The notes under the pieces were generated by a model, which saw only the letters and a list, made by a program, of their open reading frames with translations, ran no database searches and was not told the DNA's origin. The position numbers were made by a program, and so were the translations under genes. From Bacilli bacterium (lineage in GTDB: Bacteria > Bacillota_I > Bacilli_A > RFN20 > CAG-449), in contig CAAEFC010000043.1 in assembly GCA_900755065.1 (NCBI GenBank), forward strand, positions 10,227-74,226: 64,000 nucleotides of DNA, in the 5' to 3' direction. Each line of letters begins with the position of its first letter. The stretch's first letter is position 1. Shown here in pieces: positions 1-7,444 of the stretch.

Positions 1-383
1 TTGCTTCGTTTTACAAAGACGAACTGAACGGAGATCAGTACTGCATCGATCAGTGGAAGAACGCGCTGAACAAGATGTACACGCCGTATAAAACCAGCAA
101 CGTTCTCTACTCGATATCCATCTATTCCTGCATCAACGTTCTGATCATTCTCACCATGTCGCTGATCATCATGATTCTGACGCGTTTGAAGAGTTCGCAA
201 TGCGAAAAGATGAGTTACCTTCAAGCGCTGAATTGCGTCAACTACGCTTCTTTCAGCACATCGATCATCGCGATGTGTCTGGGTTTTCTCATTTCGGCTT
301 TCGCGCCGGTTGCCTTCATTCTCTGTATCGGCATCCGTTGCGTATTCTTAGGATTCAAAGCCTCCCGGTCGCCGGAACAATAG
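1..383 (+). CDS. C-terminal part of an integral membrane protein (5' end outside window)
   Basis: The reading frame is open from base 3 and stops with TAG at 381-383; the start lies left of the window. About 126 residues are visible. A polar stretch ending in YTPYKTSN is followed by two long hydrophobic segments, one around VLIILTMSLIIMIL and one around SIIAMCLGFLISAFAPVAFILCIGI, so this is the membrane-embedded C-terminus of a protein whose soluble loop lies upstream. The arrangement (loop, helix, a short basic cytoplasmic stretch, then MSYLQALN before the last helices) resembles the DUF1189 membrane family, but I cannot confirm this from the fragment. The glycosyltransferase gene begins 15 bases downstream on the same strand, so the two may be co-transcribed. 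Confidence 0.7.
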   Translation, partial: ASFYKDELNGDQYCIDQWKNALNKMYTPYKTSNVLYSISIYSCINVLIILTMSLIIMILTRLKSSQCEKMSYLQALNCVNYASFSTSIIAMCLGFLISAFAPVAFILCIGIRCVFLGFKASRSPEQ

Positions 384-398
384 ATTCGCTTTTTGGCT

Positions 399-1670
399 AT
401 GACCGCACTTCAATCGGCAATCCGAATCGTTCTTTCGGTTCTCGCTTGTCTGACTTTTTACAAAACGATCTTCATTCTCATCGGTTTTTTCGGAAAAGCG
501 AAGGGATTCCCCGATACCGCGGAAAGCGGACGGTTCGGCATTCTGATCGCCGCGCGAAACGAAGAAAAAGTCATCGGGAATCTGCTCCGCTCGATCAAAG
601 CGCAGAATTACGATCCGGATCGTTTTGAAATCTTCGTCGTCGCGGACAACTGCTCCGAACAGGACGGAACCTTTCGGATATGTCTGGAAGAAGGCGTCCG
701 AGTTTACCGGAGAAACGACACCGAACGCATTTCCAAAGGTTACGCCTTGCAGTTTTTAGTCGAACGTCTCCGCGAGGAAAAGCGCATTTCCGCTTTCGAC
801 TATTTTGTCATTTTCGATGGCGACAACGTCGTTCATCCCGATTTTCTCAAAGAGATGAACAAAGCGATGGCGACCGGTTTAGACGGTTGCACCTGCTACC
901 GCAACTCAAAAAATTTCAACGCCAATCTCATTTCCGGCGGATATTCGATCCACTGGTACTTCAACAATCTTCACGCTCACCGTCCCAGAAGTCTTTTGGG
1001 ATTATCCACACACGTAACCGGAACCGGCTACGTTTTCAGAAGAGAGCAGATCGAAAACGGCTGGCCTTACAACGATCTGACCGAAGACGCAACGATGTCG
1101 CTCGACATGATCAGTCAGGGAAAAAAGATCGGCTATTGCGAAAAAGCCGAAATTTTCGACGAACAGCCGACCGGATTCAAAACCATGTTCAAGCAACGTC
1201 TGCGCTGGAAAAGAGGCACGTATTATTCCTTCTTTACCCGTATGAAAGTCATCGTCAGAGGAATGTTCGTCAATCGCGGTTTTTCCCGGAAATTCGCCTG
1301 TTACGATTGCTTTTTCACCTATTTTCCTTACGACATCTTTTCGATGTTGCTGACTCTGATCCTGAATATTTTAGTCATCGCCAACGACATCGCCACGCAT
1401 TCGTTCGCGCTGGACGCGCTTTGGACCGGCATCGGAATCGCACTGGGCGGATCCTATCTCTCCTCTCTTCTGTGCGGAACAATCGCCGTCATCAAGGAGC
1501 GGAAAAGGATTCATTGCAAAACGAGGCAAATCGTCGTGAATCTGATTTTTTATCCGTGGTACGACCTGATTTCCCTCCCTTTAAGCGTCATTGCCATTTT
1601 CATCAAAGTGAAGTGGCACCCGATCCTGCATAAGGACGTGAAGACCTATCAGGACATCGTCGGACATTAA
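399..1670 (+). CDS. Family 2 glycosyltransferase, membrane-bound, processive type
   Basis: A 423-residue inverting GT2 enzyme with the COG1215 layout. It has an N-terminal helix (ALQSAIRIVLSVLACLTFY), a cytosolic GT-A domain, then C-terminal membrane helices (around FSMLLTLILNILVIAN and WTGIGIALGGSYLSSLL). The catalytic landmarks of the BcsA/HasA/PgaC group are present: VVADN, the DxD metal site in FDGDN, TED for the catalytic base, and a QxxRW acceptor motif (QRLRW). Such enzymes polymerise or transfer sugars on the inner membrane face, but no partner gene names the polymer. A TTG six bases upstream of the ATG at 399 is an alternative start; neither has a clear ribosome binding site, which suggests coupling to the preceding gene. 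A UDP-sugar dehydrogenase homologue lies 0.7 kb away on the other strand, a pairing seen in hyaluronan loci, but that homologue looks inactive. Confidence 0.85.
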   Translation: MTALQSAIRIVLSVLACLTFYKTIFILIGFFGKAKGFPDTAESGRFGILIAARNEEKVIGNLLRSIKAQNYDPDRFEIFVVADNCSEQDGTFRICLEEGVRVYRRNDTERISKGYALQFLVERLREEKRISAFDYFVIFDGDNVVHPDFLKEMNKAMATGLDGCTCYRNSKNFNANLISGGYSIHWYFNNLHAHRPRSLLGLSTHVTGTGYVFRREQIENGWPYNDLTEDATMSLDMISQGKKIGYCEKAEIFDEQPTGFKTMFKQRLRWKRGTYYSFFTRMKVIVRGMFVNRGFSRKFACYDCFFTYFPYDIFSMLLTLILNILVIANDIATHSFALDALWTGIGIALGGSYLSSLLCGTIAVIKERKRIHCKTRQIVVNLIFYPWYDLISLPLSVIAIFIKVKWHPILHKDVKTYQDIVGH

Positions 1671-1805
1671 AAAAGTCAATTTTTTTACCTACGGTCTAGA
1701 AGTCGCCCGTCAGTTGATTCATTTCGTAGCCGTCTGTCTCTGTCAGCATTCAGCCGTCCTTTCCTTAGAGAAAAAAGCGGAGGCTTGCTGTTCCTGGCTG
1801 AAATA

Positions 1806-1854
1806 TAGAAAAAAGAAAGCCGACACGCTGTGATTTTTCACGAGTCTGCCGGCT
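1806..1854 (-). terminator. Rho-independent terminator of the C39-like gene
   Basis: On the minus strand, arms GAGCCG and CGGCT(T) with an inner GTGA/TCAC pairing form an imperfect hairpin, followed by a T-rich run (revcomp of 1806-1817). It lies 39 bases beyond the stop codon at 1893. The rest of the 1671-1892 gap shows no other structure I can name. Confidence 0.65.
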
Positions 1855-1892
1855 CTTTGAGGTTCGATTGCGATTCCTGATAAACGGATTTG

Positions 1893-2252
1893 CTATTCGG
1901 CATATATTTCCAGAAATGACGTAATTTTCCCATGCGTGTATTCGCCTTCAATCAGACCGAACTCCGGATCATAATACTTATGATCGTAAAGCAATGCCCA
2001 ATGCGTATATCCCGCGTCCGTATGGATCGTCAAAATCGAATACGGAAAAGGGACAGGATTCTTCTTTGAAATGCGCTTGTTCTTTTCCGCGTGCCGGATA
2101 CCATAAAAGTCAAGGATCTCGATCAGTTGACCGATACTTGTGGCTCCGTCTGTTTTCATATCCTTGATCACTTCATCGACACTTTTTTCTGCAATCATGG
2201 CAATGCAAGCCTGTCCACAGGTAAAACAAGTAGGCTGTATAATCAGTTTCAT
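1893..2252 (-). CDS. C39-like papain-fold cysteine peptidase, minimal size
   Basis: A 119-residue protein made up almost entirely of a C39-type peptidase core. Gln6 sits six residues before Cys12 in QPTCFTCGQACIAM, the spacing of the oxyanion Gln and nucleophilic Cys in bacteriocin-processing peptidases. His84 in THWALL and Asp95 in YYDPE complete a plausible catalytic triad. It has no signal peptide, membrane segment or ABC domain, unlike peptidase-containing bacteriocin exporters, so it should be a free cytosolic protein. No double-glycine leader peptide is visible nearby. The start is well supported: AAGGAG lies nine bases before the ATG. It is monocistronic, with its own terminator. Activity is plausible from the residues; the substrate is unknown. 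Confidence 0.7.
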   Translation of the reverse strand: MKLIIQPTCFTCGQACIAMIAEKSVDEVIKDMKTDGATSIGQLIEILDFYGIRHAEKNKRISKKNPVPFPYSILTIHTDAGYTHWALLYDHKYYDPEFGLIEGEYTHGKITSFLEIYAE

Positions 2253-2386
2253 CTTTCATTGCTCCTTAACTCTTTTATTCTATAAAATGTCGGCTTTAAA
2301 AATCTGTCCGTTTTATTGCAACCTATCCAATTCATTCAAAATTTGCGGTCCGGAAGTGGAGGTATCTGTCCGTTCGCCTGTTTTCA

Positions 2387-3700
2387 TCATGCATTTTTAT
2401 TGTGTCGGATCCGTTTACCGATGGCATAGTAACTGACGTCCGGAAGTTGATACGGATTCAATACGGCTTTGCCGTCGAAGATGATCGGCTTTTTCATGTA
2501 TTCCACGATCTGCTCGTTCGTCAGTTTCTTGAATTCTTCCGATTCATTGAGGAAGACCGCATAATCGCAGGTTCTGAGCGCCTCTTCCAGCGAAGTCGCA
2601 TAGTCCAGATGCTGATCCGATTTCATCTTTTTCTTGAAGGCCAGGGTCGAATTGGTATCGTACGCGATGATCCTTCCTTCTTCCCTGAGAAGCGCTTCGA
2701 TGAAACTGAATGCCGGCGACTTCCGCACGTCATCGGTGTTGCCTTTGTAAGCGAGTCCCAATACGGCGAAACGATGTCCGGATATGCTTCCGATGACCGA
2801 TTTGATCTTGTTGATCAGCGCTTCGGAACGATGTTCGTTGACTTCTAACGCCGCGTCGAGAATCGACAGATTGACCTCTTTGTCCTTGCCCAACTGTTGC
2901 ATCACTTTGGTATCTAACGTCAGTGCCGGACCGCCGAAGCCGACTCCCGAAGATAAGTATTTCGTCCCGATTCGAGGATCTAACCCGATGCCGAAACTGA
3001 CTTCCTGAATATCGGCGCCGACTTTATCGCAAAGATCGGCGATTTCGTTGATATAGGATAACTTGACCGCAAGATAACTGTTGGACGCGTATTTGATCAG
3101 TTCGGCGCTTTCCGGCGACACGAACAAAAGAGGCGCATCGAAATTCTGATACAGTTCTTTCATCACGTTCTGCGCCCGTTTCGTGGAAACGCCGACGACG
3201 ATGCGCGAAGGCGACAGCATATCCTTGACCGCCGTTCCCTGAGACAGGAATTCCGGATTGGAAACGACGTCGATGTTGTACTTCTTGTCGGTGATCGCCA
3301 TCATGAATTCTTTCAATTCCCGATTCGTTCCCACCGGCACCGTCGTCCGGACGATGACGACGACATCGCGACTGATGAAACGGCAGCACTCTTTCGCGCA
3401 TTGGTACAAAGGCGAAAGATCGATCCGACCGGTTTCCTTTTCCAGCGGTTCAATGGCGAACATGATCACCGAAGCGTCGTAAATGGCGTCCCTGTATTCG
3501 CTGGTAAAGCGAATGTTGAAATCGTTCTTTTGAAGAATCTCTTCCAGTTTGCTCTCGTTATTGATCGTAACCTCGTTTTTCCGCAACGCAGCAATCTTTT
3601 TTTTGTCCGAATCCAATCCGAAAACCTGATGACCTTTTTCCGCGAAACCGACTACGTTGACCAAGCCTTCAAAATCCATTCCAACAACCGTTAATTTCAT
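2387..3700 (-). CDS. UDP-glucose/GDP-mannose dehydrogenase family protein lacking the catalytic Cys
   Basis: A 437-residue full-length member of the UDP-sugar 6-dehydrogenase family. Preserved parts include TTVPVGT, NPEFLS, the AELIKYASNSYLA helix (Lys203, Asn207), GLDPRIG and the C-terminal LGLAYKGNTDDVR. Several key positions are changed. The GGSCFPKD loop reads GGPALTLD, so the thiohemiacetal-forming Cys is Ala259 and the loop Lys is Leu. The second Glu of NPEFLRE is Gln154. The nucleotide-binding GxGxxG reads GMDFEG. Without the Cys the normal four-electron oxidation to a uronic acid is not expected; a two-electron, regulatory or scaffold role is possible. The ATG at 3700 has AAGGAG ten bases upstream; a longer reading from 3772 lacks such support. 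No partner genes are adjacent on its strand. Confidence 0.85.
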   Translation of the reverse strand: MKLTVVGMDFEGLVNVVGFAEKGHQVFGLDSDKKKIAALRKNEVTINNESKLEEILQKNDFNIRFTSEYRDAIYDASVIMFAIEPLEKETGRIDLSPLYQCAKECCRFISRDVVVIVRTTVPVGTNRELKEFMMAITDKKYNIDVVSNPEFLSQGTAVKDMLSPSRIVVGVSTKRAQNVMKELYQNFDAPLLFVSPESAELIKYASNSYLAVKLSYINEIADLCDKVGADIQEVSFGIGLDPRIGTKYLSSGVGFGGPALTLDTKVMQQLGKDKEVNLSILDAALEVNEHRSEALINKIKSVIGSISGHRFAVLGLAYKGNTDDVRKSPAFSFIEALLREEGRIIAYDTNSTLAFKKKMKSDQHLDYATSLEEALRTCDYAVFLNESEEFKKLTNEQIVEYMKKPIIFDGKAVLNPYQLPDVSYYAIGKRIRHNKNA

Positions 3701-3835
3701 TCCATTAAATCTCCTTACTGCTTTTTTTATCTCAATCGCTACTATTTTGACATAAAATAAAAAAGAAAGCAAATTAAGAGCGCTTTCATCGGCAGGATAA
3801 AATTATTTATAATTTTATAATTTTTTTCTGTATGA

Positions 3836-3862
3836 CGAAAAAAGAACCCTTTCGCGGGGTTC
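3836..3862 (-). terminator. Rho-independent terminator of the alpha/beta hydrolase gene
   Basis: On the minus strand GAACCC and GGGTTC pair around a 7-base loop and are followed by six T. The hairpin begins within the TGA stop codon of the hydrolase gene. Confidence 0.85.
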
Positions 3863-4769
3863 AGAAATCTGCTTCGTTGAGGAAATCCAGCACGTCGAGA
3901 AAGATTTTTTCATGTCCTTCCTCAAACAGAATTTCGTGCCGGAGTTTCGGATAGGCGATGAGTCTGGACGAAATCTGCCTTTTCGTATAAAGCCGTTGCA
4001 ATTTCCGGATCGACTTGACATAGTTGCCGACCGGATCGTCTTCTCCGACGATGAAGAGGACTTTGGTATCCGGATCGATTCTGTTGAGATTCTTTTTCTT
4101 GTAAATCCGGCTGATGCTTCCGATGAAAGAAGCGAAGAAATTGCGTGAAGGAACCGCGCCGCAATACGGATCGGCGATATAGTTATCGACGTTGGTTTCG
4201 CTGGCGCTTAACCAATCGAATTCCGTTCTCGGCCGATCGACTTTCCGGTTGTAGGACGCAAAGCAGAGATGGTTCAGGAACTTCGATCTTCGGTAACCGT
4301 TTCCGGTGAAAAACCGGTGCATCCGGGCAATCGGCCCGCCGATCTTCTGAACGAACTGCGGACCGGAAGTTCCGCATAAAACGATTTTCTTCACGACGCC
4401 CGGGTGCCTTTCGATCAGCGTTTGTCCCATGAAAGACCCCATCGAATGCGCGAAGACGATCACTTCTCTTCCCTCTTTCTTCAACGACTCGATCAAGGCG
4501 AAATGATTCTCTACCGAAGCCGAAAAACTGTCTTTTTCCCAGATCAAAAGATCGTCGGTGCTTTCCACGTTCAGCCCGTGTCCGATCTGATCCAGGGCGA
4601 AAACGTCGTATCCGTTCCGATTCAGGAATTCCGCGAATTCCCGATAACGGTAGGAATACTCGTTCATGCCGTGAATGATCACGAGCGTTTTTCTGACGTT
4701 TCCGTCGATTACCCATTTGTTTCCCTTTACTTTCCCGGAAAAACCTTCCATTTCAATAACACTGTGCAT
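3861..4769 (-). CDS. Alpha/beta hydrolase, lysophospholipase/monoglyceride lipase type
   Basis: A 302-residue serine hydrolase without a signal peptide, so probably cytosolic. It opens with the typical IIHGMNEYSYRY oxyanion region. The nucleophile elbow is AHSMGS (Ser109), the acid lies in VGEDDPVG (Asp244 or Asp245) and the base is His278 in RHEILFE, the HE(I/L)xxE form typical of the PldB/monoacylglycerol lipase group. Its likely reaction is hydrolysis of an acyl ester such as a lysophospholipid or monoglyceride; the exact substrate cannot be read from sequence. It starts three bases after the stop of the small gene at 4773-5114, with which it forms a two-gene operon ending in the terminator at 3836. 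Confidence 0.85.
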   Translation of the reverse strand: MHSVIEMEGFSGKVKGNKWVIDGNVRKTLVIIHGMNEYSYRYREFAEFLNRNGYDVFALDQIGHGLNVESTDDLLIWEKDSFSASVENHFALIESLKKEGREVIVFAHSMGSFMGQTLIERHPGVVKKIVLCGTSGPQFVQKIGGPIARMHRFFTGNGYRRSKFLNHLCFASYNRKVDRPRTEFDWLSASETNVDNYIADPYCGAVPSRNFFASFIGSISRIYKKKNLNRIDPDTKVLFIVGEDDPVGNYVKSIRKLQRLYTKRQISSRLIAYPKLRHEILFEEGHEKIFLDVLDFLNEADF

Positions 4770-4772
4770 CTT

Positions 4773-5114
4773 TTAATCTCCGTAATCCGATCCGCGTGAT
4801 TTGTCTTCGACGTAAATCTTCAACGGATTGCAGACGTCCTGTATCGTCAGGAACACCGCCGAATCCGTCTTCGTGATTTCTTCTTCGTCGTCGCCGATGA
4901 AAACTACCTTGCGATTCTTTTCGATCAGCCGTTTCATTTCGGCGATCACTTCCTCGTATCGTTCCGGTTGCATGTTTTTTAAACTCGACAGTTTCAGAAG
5001 AAAAACCGGTTCGAGATAAAAAATCTTTCCTTCGGCGGCATAACATTCGGAATAAGGATTCTCCGGATCGGCGATCCGCGTAAATCCCTCCTTTAATTTG
5101 TCCGTCATTTTCAT
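4773..5114 (-). CDS. Small hypothetical protein
   Basis: A 113-residue acidic, soluble protein that I do not recognise. It contains two predicted helices rich in Lys and Glu (around YEEVIAEMKRLIEKN), then a VVFIGDDEEE strand-turn and an IQDVCNPLKIYV strand. There is no signal peptide or membrane segment. Starts are possible at GTG 5117, ATG 5114 or ATG 5108; none has a strong ribosome binding site. It is the first gene of a short operon with the downstream hydrolase, and a shared process is only inferred from that linkage. Confidence 0.6.
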   Translation of the reverse strand: MKMTDKLKEGFTRIADPENPYSECYAAEGKIFYLEPVFLLKLSSLKNMQPERYEEVIAEMKRLIEKNRKVVFIGDDEEEITKTDSAVFLTIQDVCNPLKIYVEDKSRGSDYGD

Positions 5115-5160
5115 CACCGAAGCCTATTTTATAATAAAACGAAAGTTCTTGCATCTGTCT

Positions 5161-5188
5161 TTTCAATTATTTTGGAATTTGCTATGAT
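5161..5188 (+). promoter_or_regulatory. Promoter of the Cof-type phosphatase gene
   Basis: TTTCAA at 5161-5166, a 16-base spacer, and an extended -10 TGC-TATGAT ending at 5188, followed by GAGG upstream of the ATG at 5210. Confidence 0.6.
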
Positions 5189-5209
5189 GAATCCGAAGAG
5201 GTAACGAGA

Positions 5210-6034
5210 ATGGACAACTATCTGATCGCCGTGGATCTGGACGACACGCTGCTCACCGCGGAAAAAAGCATCACGCCGAAAACCAAAGCGTATATCCGGA
5301 AAAAGGCAGAAGAAGGTCATCGTTTCATCATCAACACCGGGCGGCCCTTTCAGGGCGCGGTCCGTTATCTGAAAATGCTGGAAATTCATGAGCCGATGAT
5401 CGTCAACAACGGCGGCGCGGTCGTCTATTTCGACGAAACCGACTCGGAAATCGTCGGCTATCATCTCTTTCCGATGGAAATCGATACCGTCGTTTCCTTT
5501 CATCGCGAAGTCCGTCCCTTTCTGATCAATGCGACCGTGACTTCTTTGTTCGATTTTTACACATACGATCTGAAAAAAACGCCTTTCTGGGTGCTTCATG
5601 AAAGCGAAAAAGTCGCGTTCCGCGAGGGAAATATCGCGGAAATGCTGAACACTCCGCCGATCGTCAGCGAATATTACGTTCGCGAACGCGATCAGGCCGC
5701 CTTTGAAAAAATATTGAAAAAAGAAACGTACCGGGATTTTCGCATCACCCGGTGGGGAACTTTCGACGGAATCGCTTCATACGAGATTTCCGCGAAAAAC
5801 GCGAATAAAGGCGAAGCGATGAAATATCTCGCCGAGACGCTCGGAATTCCCTTGAACCATACGATCGCATTCGGCGACCAACTCAACGATCTGCCGATGC
5901 TGAATGCCGCGGGAATCGGCGTGGCGATGTGCAATGCCGGCGAAAAAGTCAGAAGCCAGTGCCGTTACGTCACGGACGAAGACTTCAACCATGACGGCGT
6001 CGTCGGATTTCTGGAAAAACTATTCGAGGATTGA
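5210..6034 (+). CDS. HAD superfamily phosphatase, Cof/YidA subfamily
   Basis: A 274-residue cytosolic phosphatase of the Cof-type IIB group. Motif I is DLDDTLL with nucleophile Asp9 and acid Asp11. Motif II is the INTGRP segment. The Lys of motif III sits in NANKGEAMKYL, and motif IV is FGDQLNDLPML with the two metal-binding acidic residues. The large alpha/beta cap lies between motifs II and III. Members remove phosphate from sugar phosphates, flavin mononucleotide or pyridoxal phosphate; the substrate here is not predictable. The start has AGAGGT nine bases upstream. The last 15 bases overlap the end of the convergent FTCD_C gene. Confidence 0.9.
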   Translation: MDNYLIAVDLDDTLLTAEKSITPKTKAYIRKKAEEGHRFIINTGRPFQGAVRYLKMLEIHEPMIVNNGGAVVYFDETDSEIVGYHLFPMEIDTVVSFHREVRPFLINATVTSLFDFYTYDLKKTPFWVLHESEKVAFREGNIAEMLNTPPIVSEYYVRERDQAAFEKILKKETYRDFRITRWGTFDGIASYEISAKNANKGEAMKYLAETLGIPLNHTIAFGDQLNDLPMLNAAGIGVAMCNAGEKVRSQCRYVTDEDFNHDGVVGFLEKLFED

Positions 6035-6556
6035 ATTCAGCCGGTTCAGAAATTCCGCGTCGCGGATATTCTTTTTGTTCGCCTCGATGTTCAGACGGCA
6101 TCCCGGATAAATCGAGTAGCAAAGATCAGAGGCGATTTTCGCGTCGCTGACGACGTTTTTGTTCCCGATCAGAAACAATTCGTCCGCGATCACCTGAACC
6201 CGTTCCGTCAGAAGATAGAGGCGGTAAGGAACAAGGCTCGCTTTTTCCGAAGCCTCTTCGATCCGTTTGGATTCGCCCGTCCGGAACGCTTCCATCAACG
6301 CGGAAAAGGCTCTCGAATCCTCGTCCGCATAGGCATAGGCTTCCTCACGGAACCGATTCAGTTCCTCCTCGAATCCTTCCATTTTTTCTTTCAGTGGTTC
6401 GTATCCTTTCTTGTCGAGCGTAAAACGGACGACCATCAGGCAAAGCGAACAGGCCAGAGAAAGCGTCATGGCGAGGGCGCTTCCGCCTCCCGGAACGGAT
6501 TTCTTCTGCGCCAGAAGTTCGTTGTACTGTCCGATCGTGCGATTTTTGTATTCCAT
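6020..6556 (-). CDS. Cyclodeaminase/cyclohydrolase (FTCD_C) family protein
   Basis: A 178-residue all-helical protein of the FTCD_C family (formimidoyltetrahydrofolate cyclodeaminase, or methenyl-THF cyclohydrolase FchA). The hallmark VPGGGSALAMTLSLACSL segment (about residues 21-38) forms the folate-binding N-terminal part, and a Lys-rich C-terminus follows in the family position. No histidine-degradation or glycine-cleavage gene is near, so a one-carbon role as cyclohydrolase is the more likely guess. The start is supported by AAAGGGG five bases upstream. It converges with the Cof phosphatase gene and shares a divergent promoter region with the membrane-protein gene at 6676. Confidence 0.8.
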   Translation of the reverse strand: MEYKNRTIGQYNELLAQKKSVPGGGSALAMTLSLACSLCLMVVRFTLDKKGYEPLKEKMEGFEEELNRFREEAYAYADEDSRAFSALMEAFRTGESKRIEEASEKASLVPYRLYLLTERVQVIADELFLIGNKNVVSDAKIASDLCYSIYPGCRLNIEANKKNIRDAEFLNRLNSILE

Positions 6557-6600
6557 GCAATCCCCTTTCCTCTTAAAAAAATCAGTTTTTGGTTTTTTTT

Positions 6601-6651
6601 ATTATAACAAAAAATCATTCTGTTGTATAATATTCAAGAAACTTTTATAAT
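6601..6651 (+). promoter_or_regulatory. Promoter region upstream of the four-helix membrane protein gene
   Basis: The best promoter is TTGTAT (6623-6628), a 17-base spacer and TATAAT (6646-6651). A second TATAAT lies at 6626-6631 with TTATAA 18 bases before it. The reverse strand also carries TATAAT (6601-6606), which can serve the divergent FTCD_C gene. Confidence 0.6.
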
Positions 6652-6675
6652 AGGAAAAAACGAAAGGAGTCCATT

Positions 6676-7191
6676 ATGTTCAAATCGAAAAGCAAACTAT
6701 CTTTGGTCATCGGACTGACGGCTGTTTTGACGATTCTCTTCGCATTGGTTTTCCCGGCCGTCTGTCTGGAAACGCAAACGCACAACGCATCGGATTACAC
6801 CTATATTTTCGGCTTTACTTCGATCTTCGGAGGCACGATCGTACCGAAAGGCTCGAACATGATCTGCACGTTGCATTTCAACGTCGGCGCATTCATGGGA
6901 TTGCTCTTTCTTCTTCTCGGCGCGATCCTGGTCGTCGTCTTCGATAAACAGATTTCCTCCTATGTGTTCGGAATCCTTCTCTTTTTGACCTCGTTGCTCC
7001 TTTCCGCGTTCAACCTTCGTCTGATCAACGATACCAACGGATTCATTTCCGGTTTCACGCCTTACGTTTATACCGCGTTCGGGACTTACGTTACCATCGC
7101 CCTGTGCGCTTTGCTCATCGTTCTGTGCGCCTCCAACATCTACATCATCCGTTCGGAAAGAAGCCGGTCGCACCGAAGAAAATCGCGTTGA
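6676..7191 (+). CDS. Four-helix membrane protein of unknown function
   Basis: A 171-residue integral membrane protein with four hydrophobic segments (around residues 8-30, 74-94, 100-117 and 137-157) and a basic C-terminal tail (RSERSRSHRRKSR). The loop between helices 1 and 2, about 40 residues, contains an aromatic-rich stretch (YTYIFGFTSIFGG) and probably faces outside. GAAAGGAG lies eight bases before the ATG. It is monocistronic, with a promoter pair upstream and an AT-rich terminator downstream. I do not recognise the family. Confidence 0.75.
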   Translation: MFKSKSKLSLVIGLTAVLTILFALVFPAVCLETQTHNASDYTYIFGFTSIFGGTIVPKGSNMICTLHFNVGAFMGLLFLLLGAILVVVFDKQISSYVFGILLFLTSLLLSAFNLRLINDTNGFISGFTPYVYTAFGTYVTIALCALLIVLCASNIYIIRSERSRSHRRKSR

Positions 7192-7234
7192 TTGCTTTCC
7201 TTTTACGCGCTTCTTTTTGAGAAATAATTGACAT

Positions 7235-7268
7235 AAAATTGATTTTTGACGAAAAAATCAATTTTTTT
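7235..7268 (+). terminator. AT-rich hairpin with T-run downstream of the membrane protein gene
   Basis: Two 13-base arms (7235-7247 and 7253-7265) pair perfectly around the loop GACGA and run into seven T. It is weak in GC but has the terminator shape. Confidence 0.55.
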
Positions 7269-7385
7269 AATTTAGTTAATTATTACCCTTTTTCGCCTCT
7301 TTTCGAGGAATTTTGACAATTTTTGCTTTTTCTTTCGGTCACGAGACGCCAAAAAATCCCAAAAATGTCGTTTTCCTTGTCAAGT

Positions 7386-7414
7386 TTTATTTTCCGAAAC
7401 AAACCTAATATGAT
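7386..7414 (+). promoter_or_regulatory. Promoter of the OB-fold lipoprotein gene
   Basis: TATGAT at 7409-7414 with TTTATT 17 bases upstream (7386-7391). A GGAGG ribosome binding site at 7427-7431 precedes the ATG at 7445. Confidence 0.5.
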
Positions 7415-7444
7415 ATATTTTGGCGTGGAGGAAAAAACAAAAAA

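Noticed and set aside
1671..1892. Possible small RNA or riboswitch
   Set aside because: Apart from the minus-strand terminator near 1806-1854 I found no conserved leader structure or promoter.
393..2387. Hyaluronan-type locus (GT2 synthase plus UDP-glucose dehydrogenase)
   Set aside because: The two genes are on opposite strands, separated by a peptidase gene, and the dehydrogenase lacks its catalytic Cys, so uronic acid supply is not supported.
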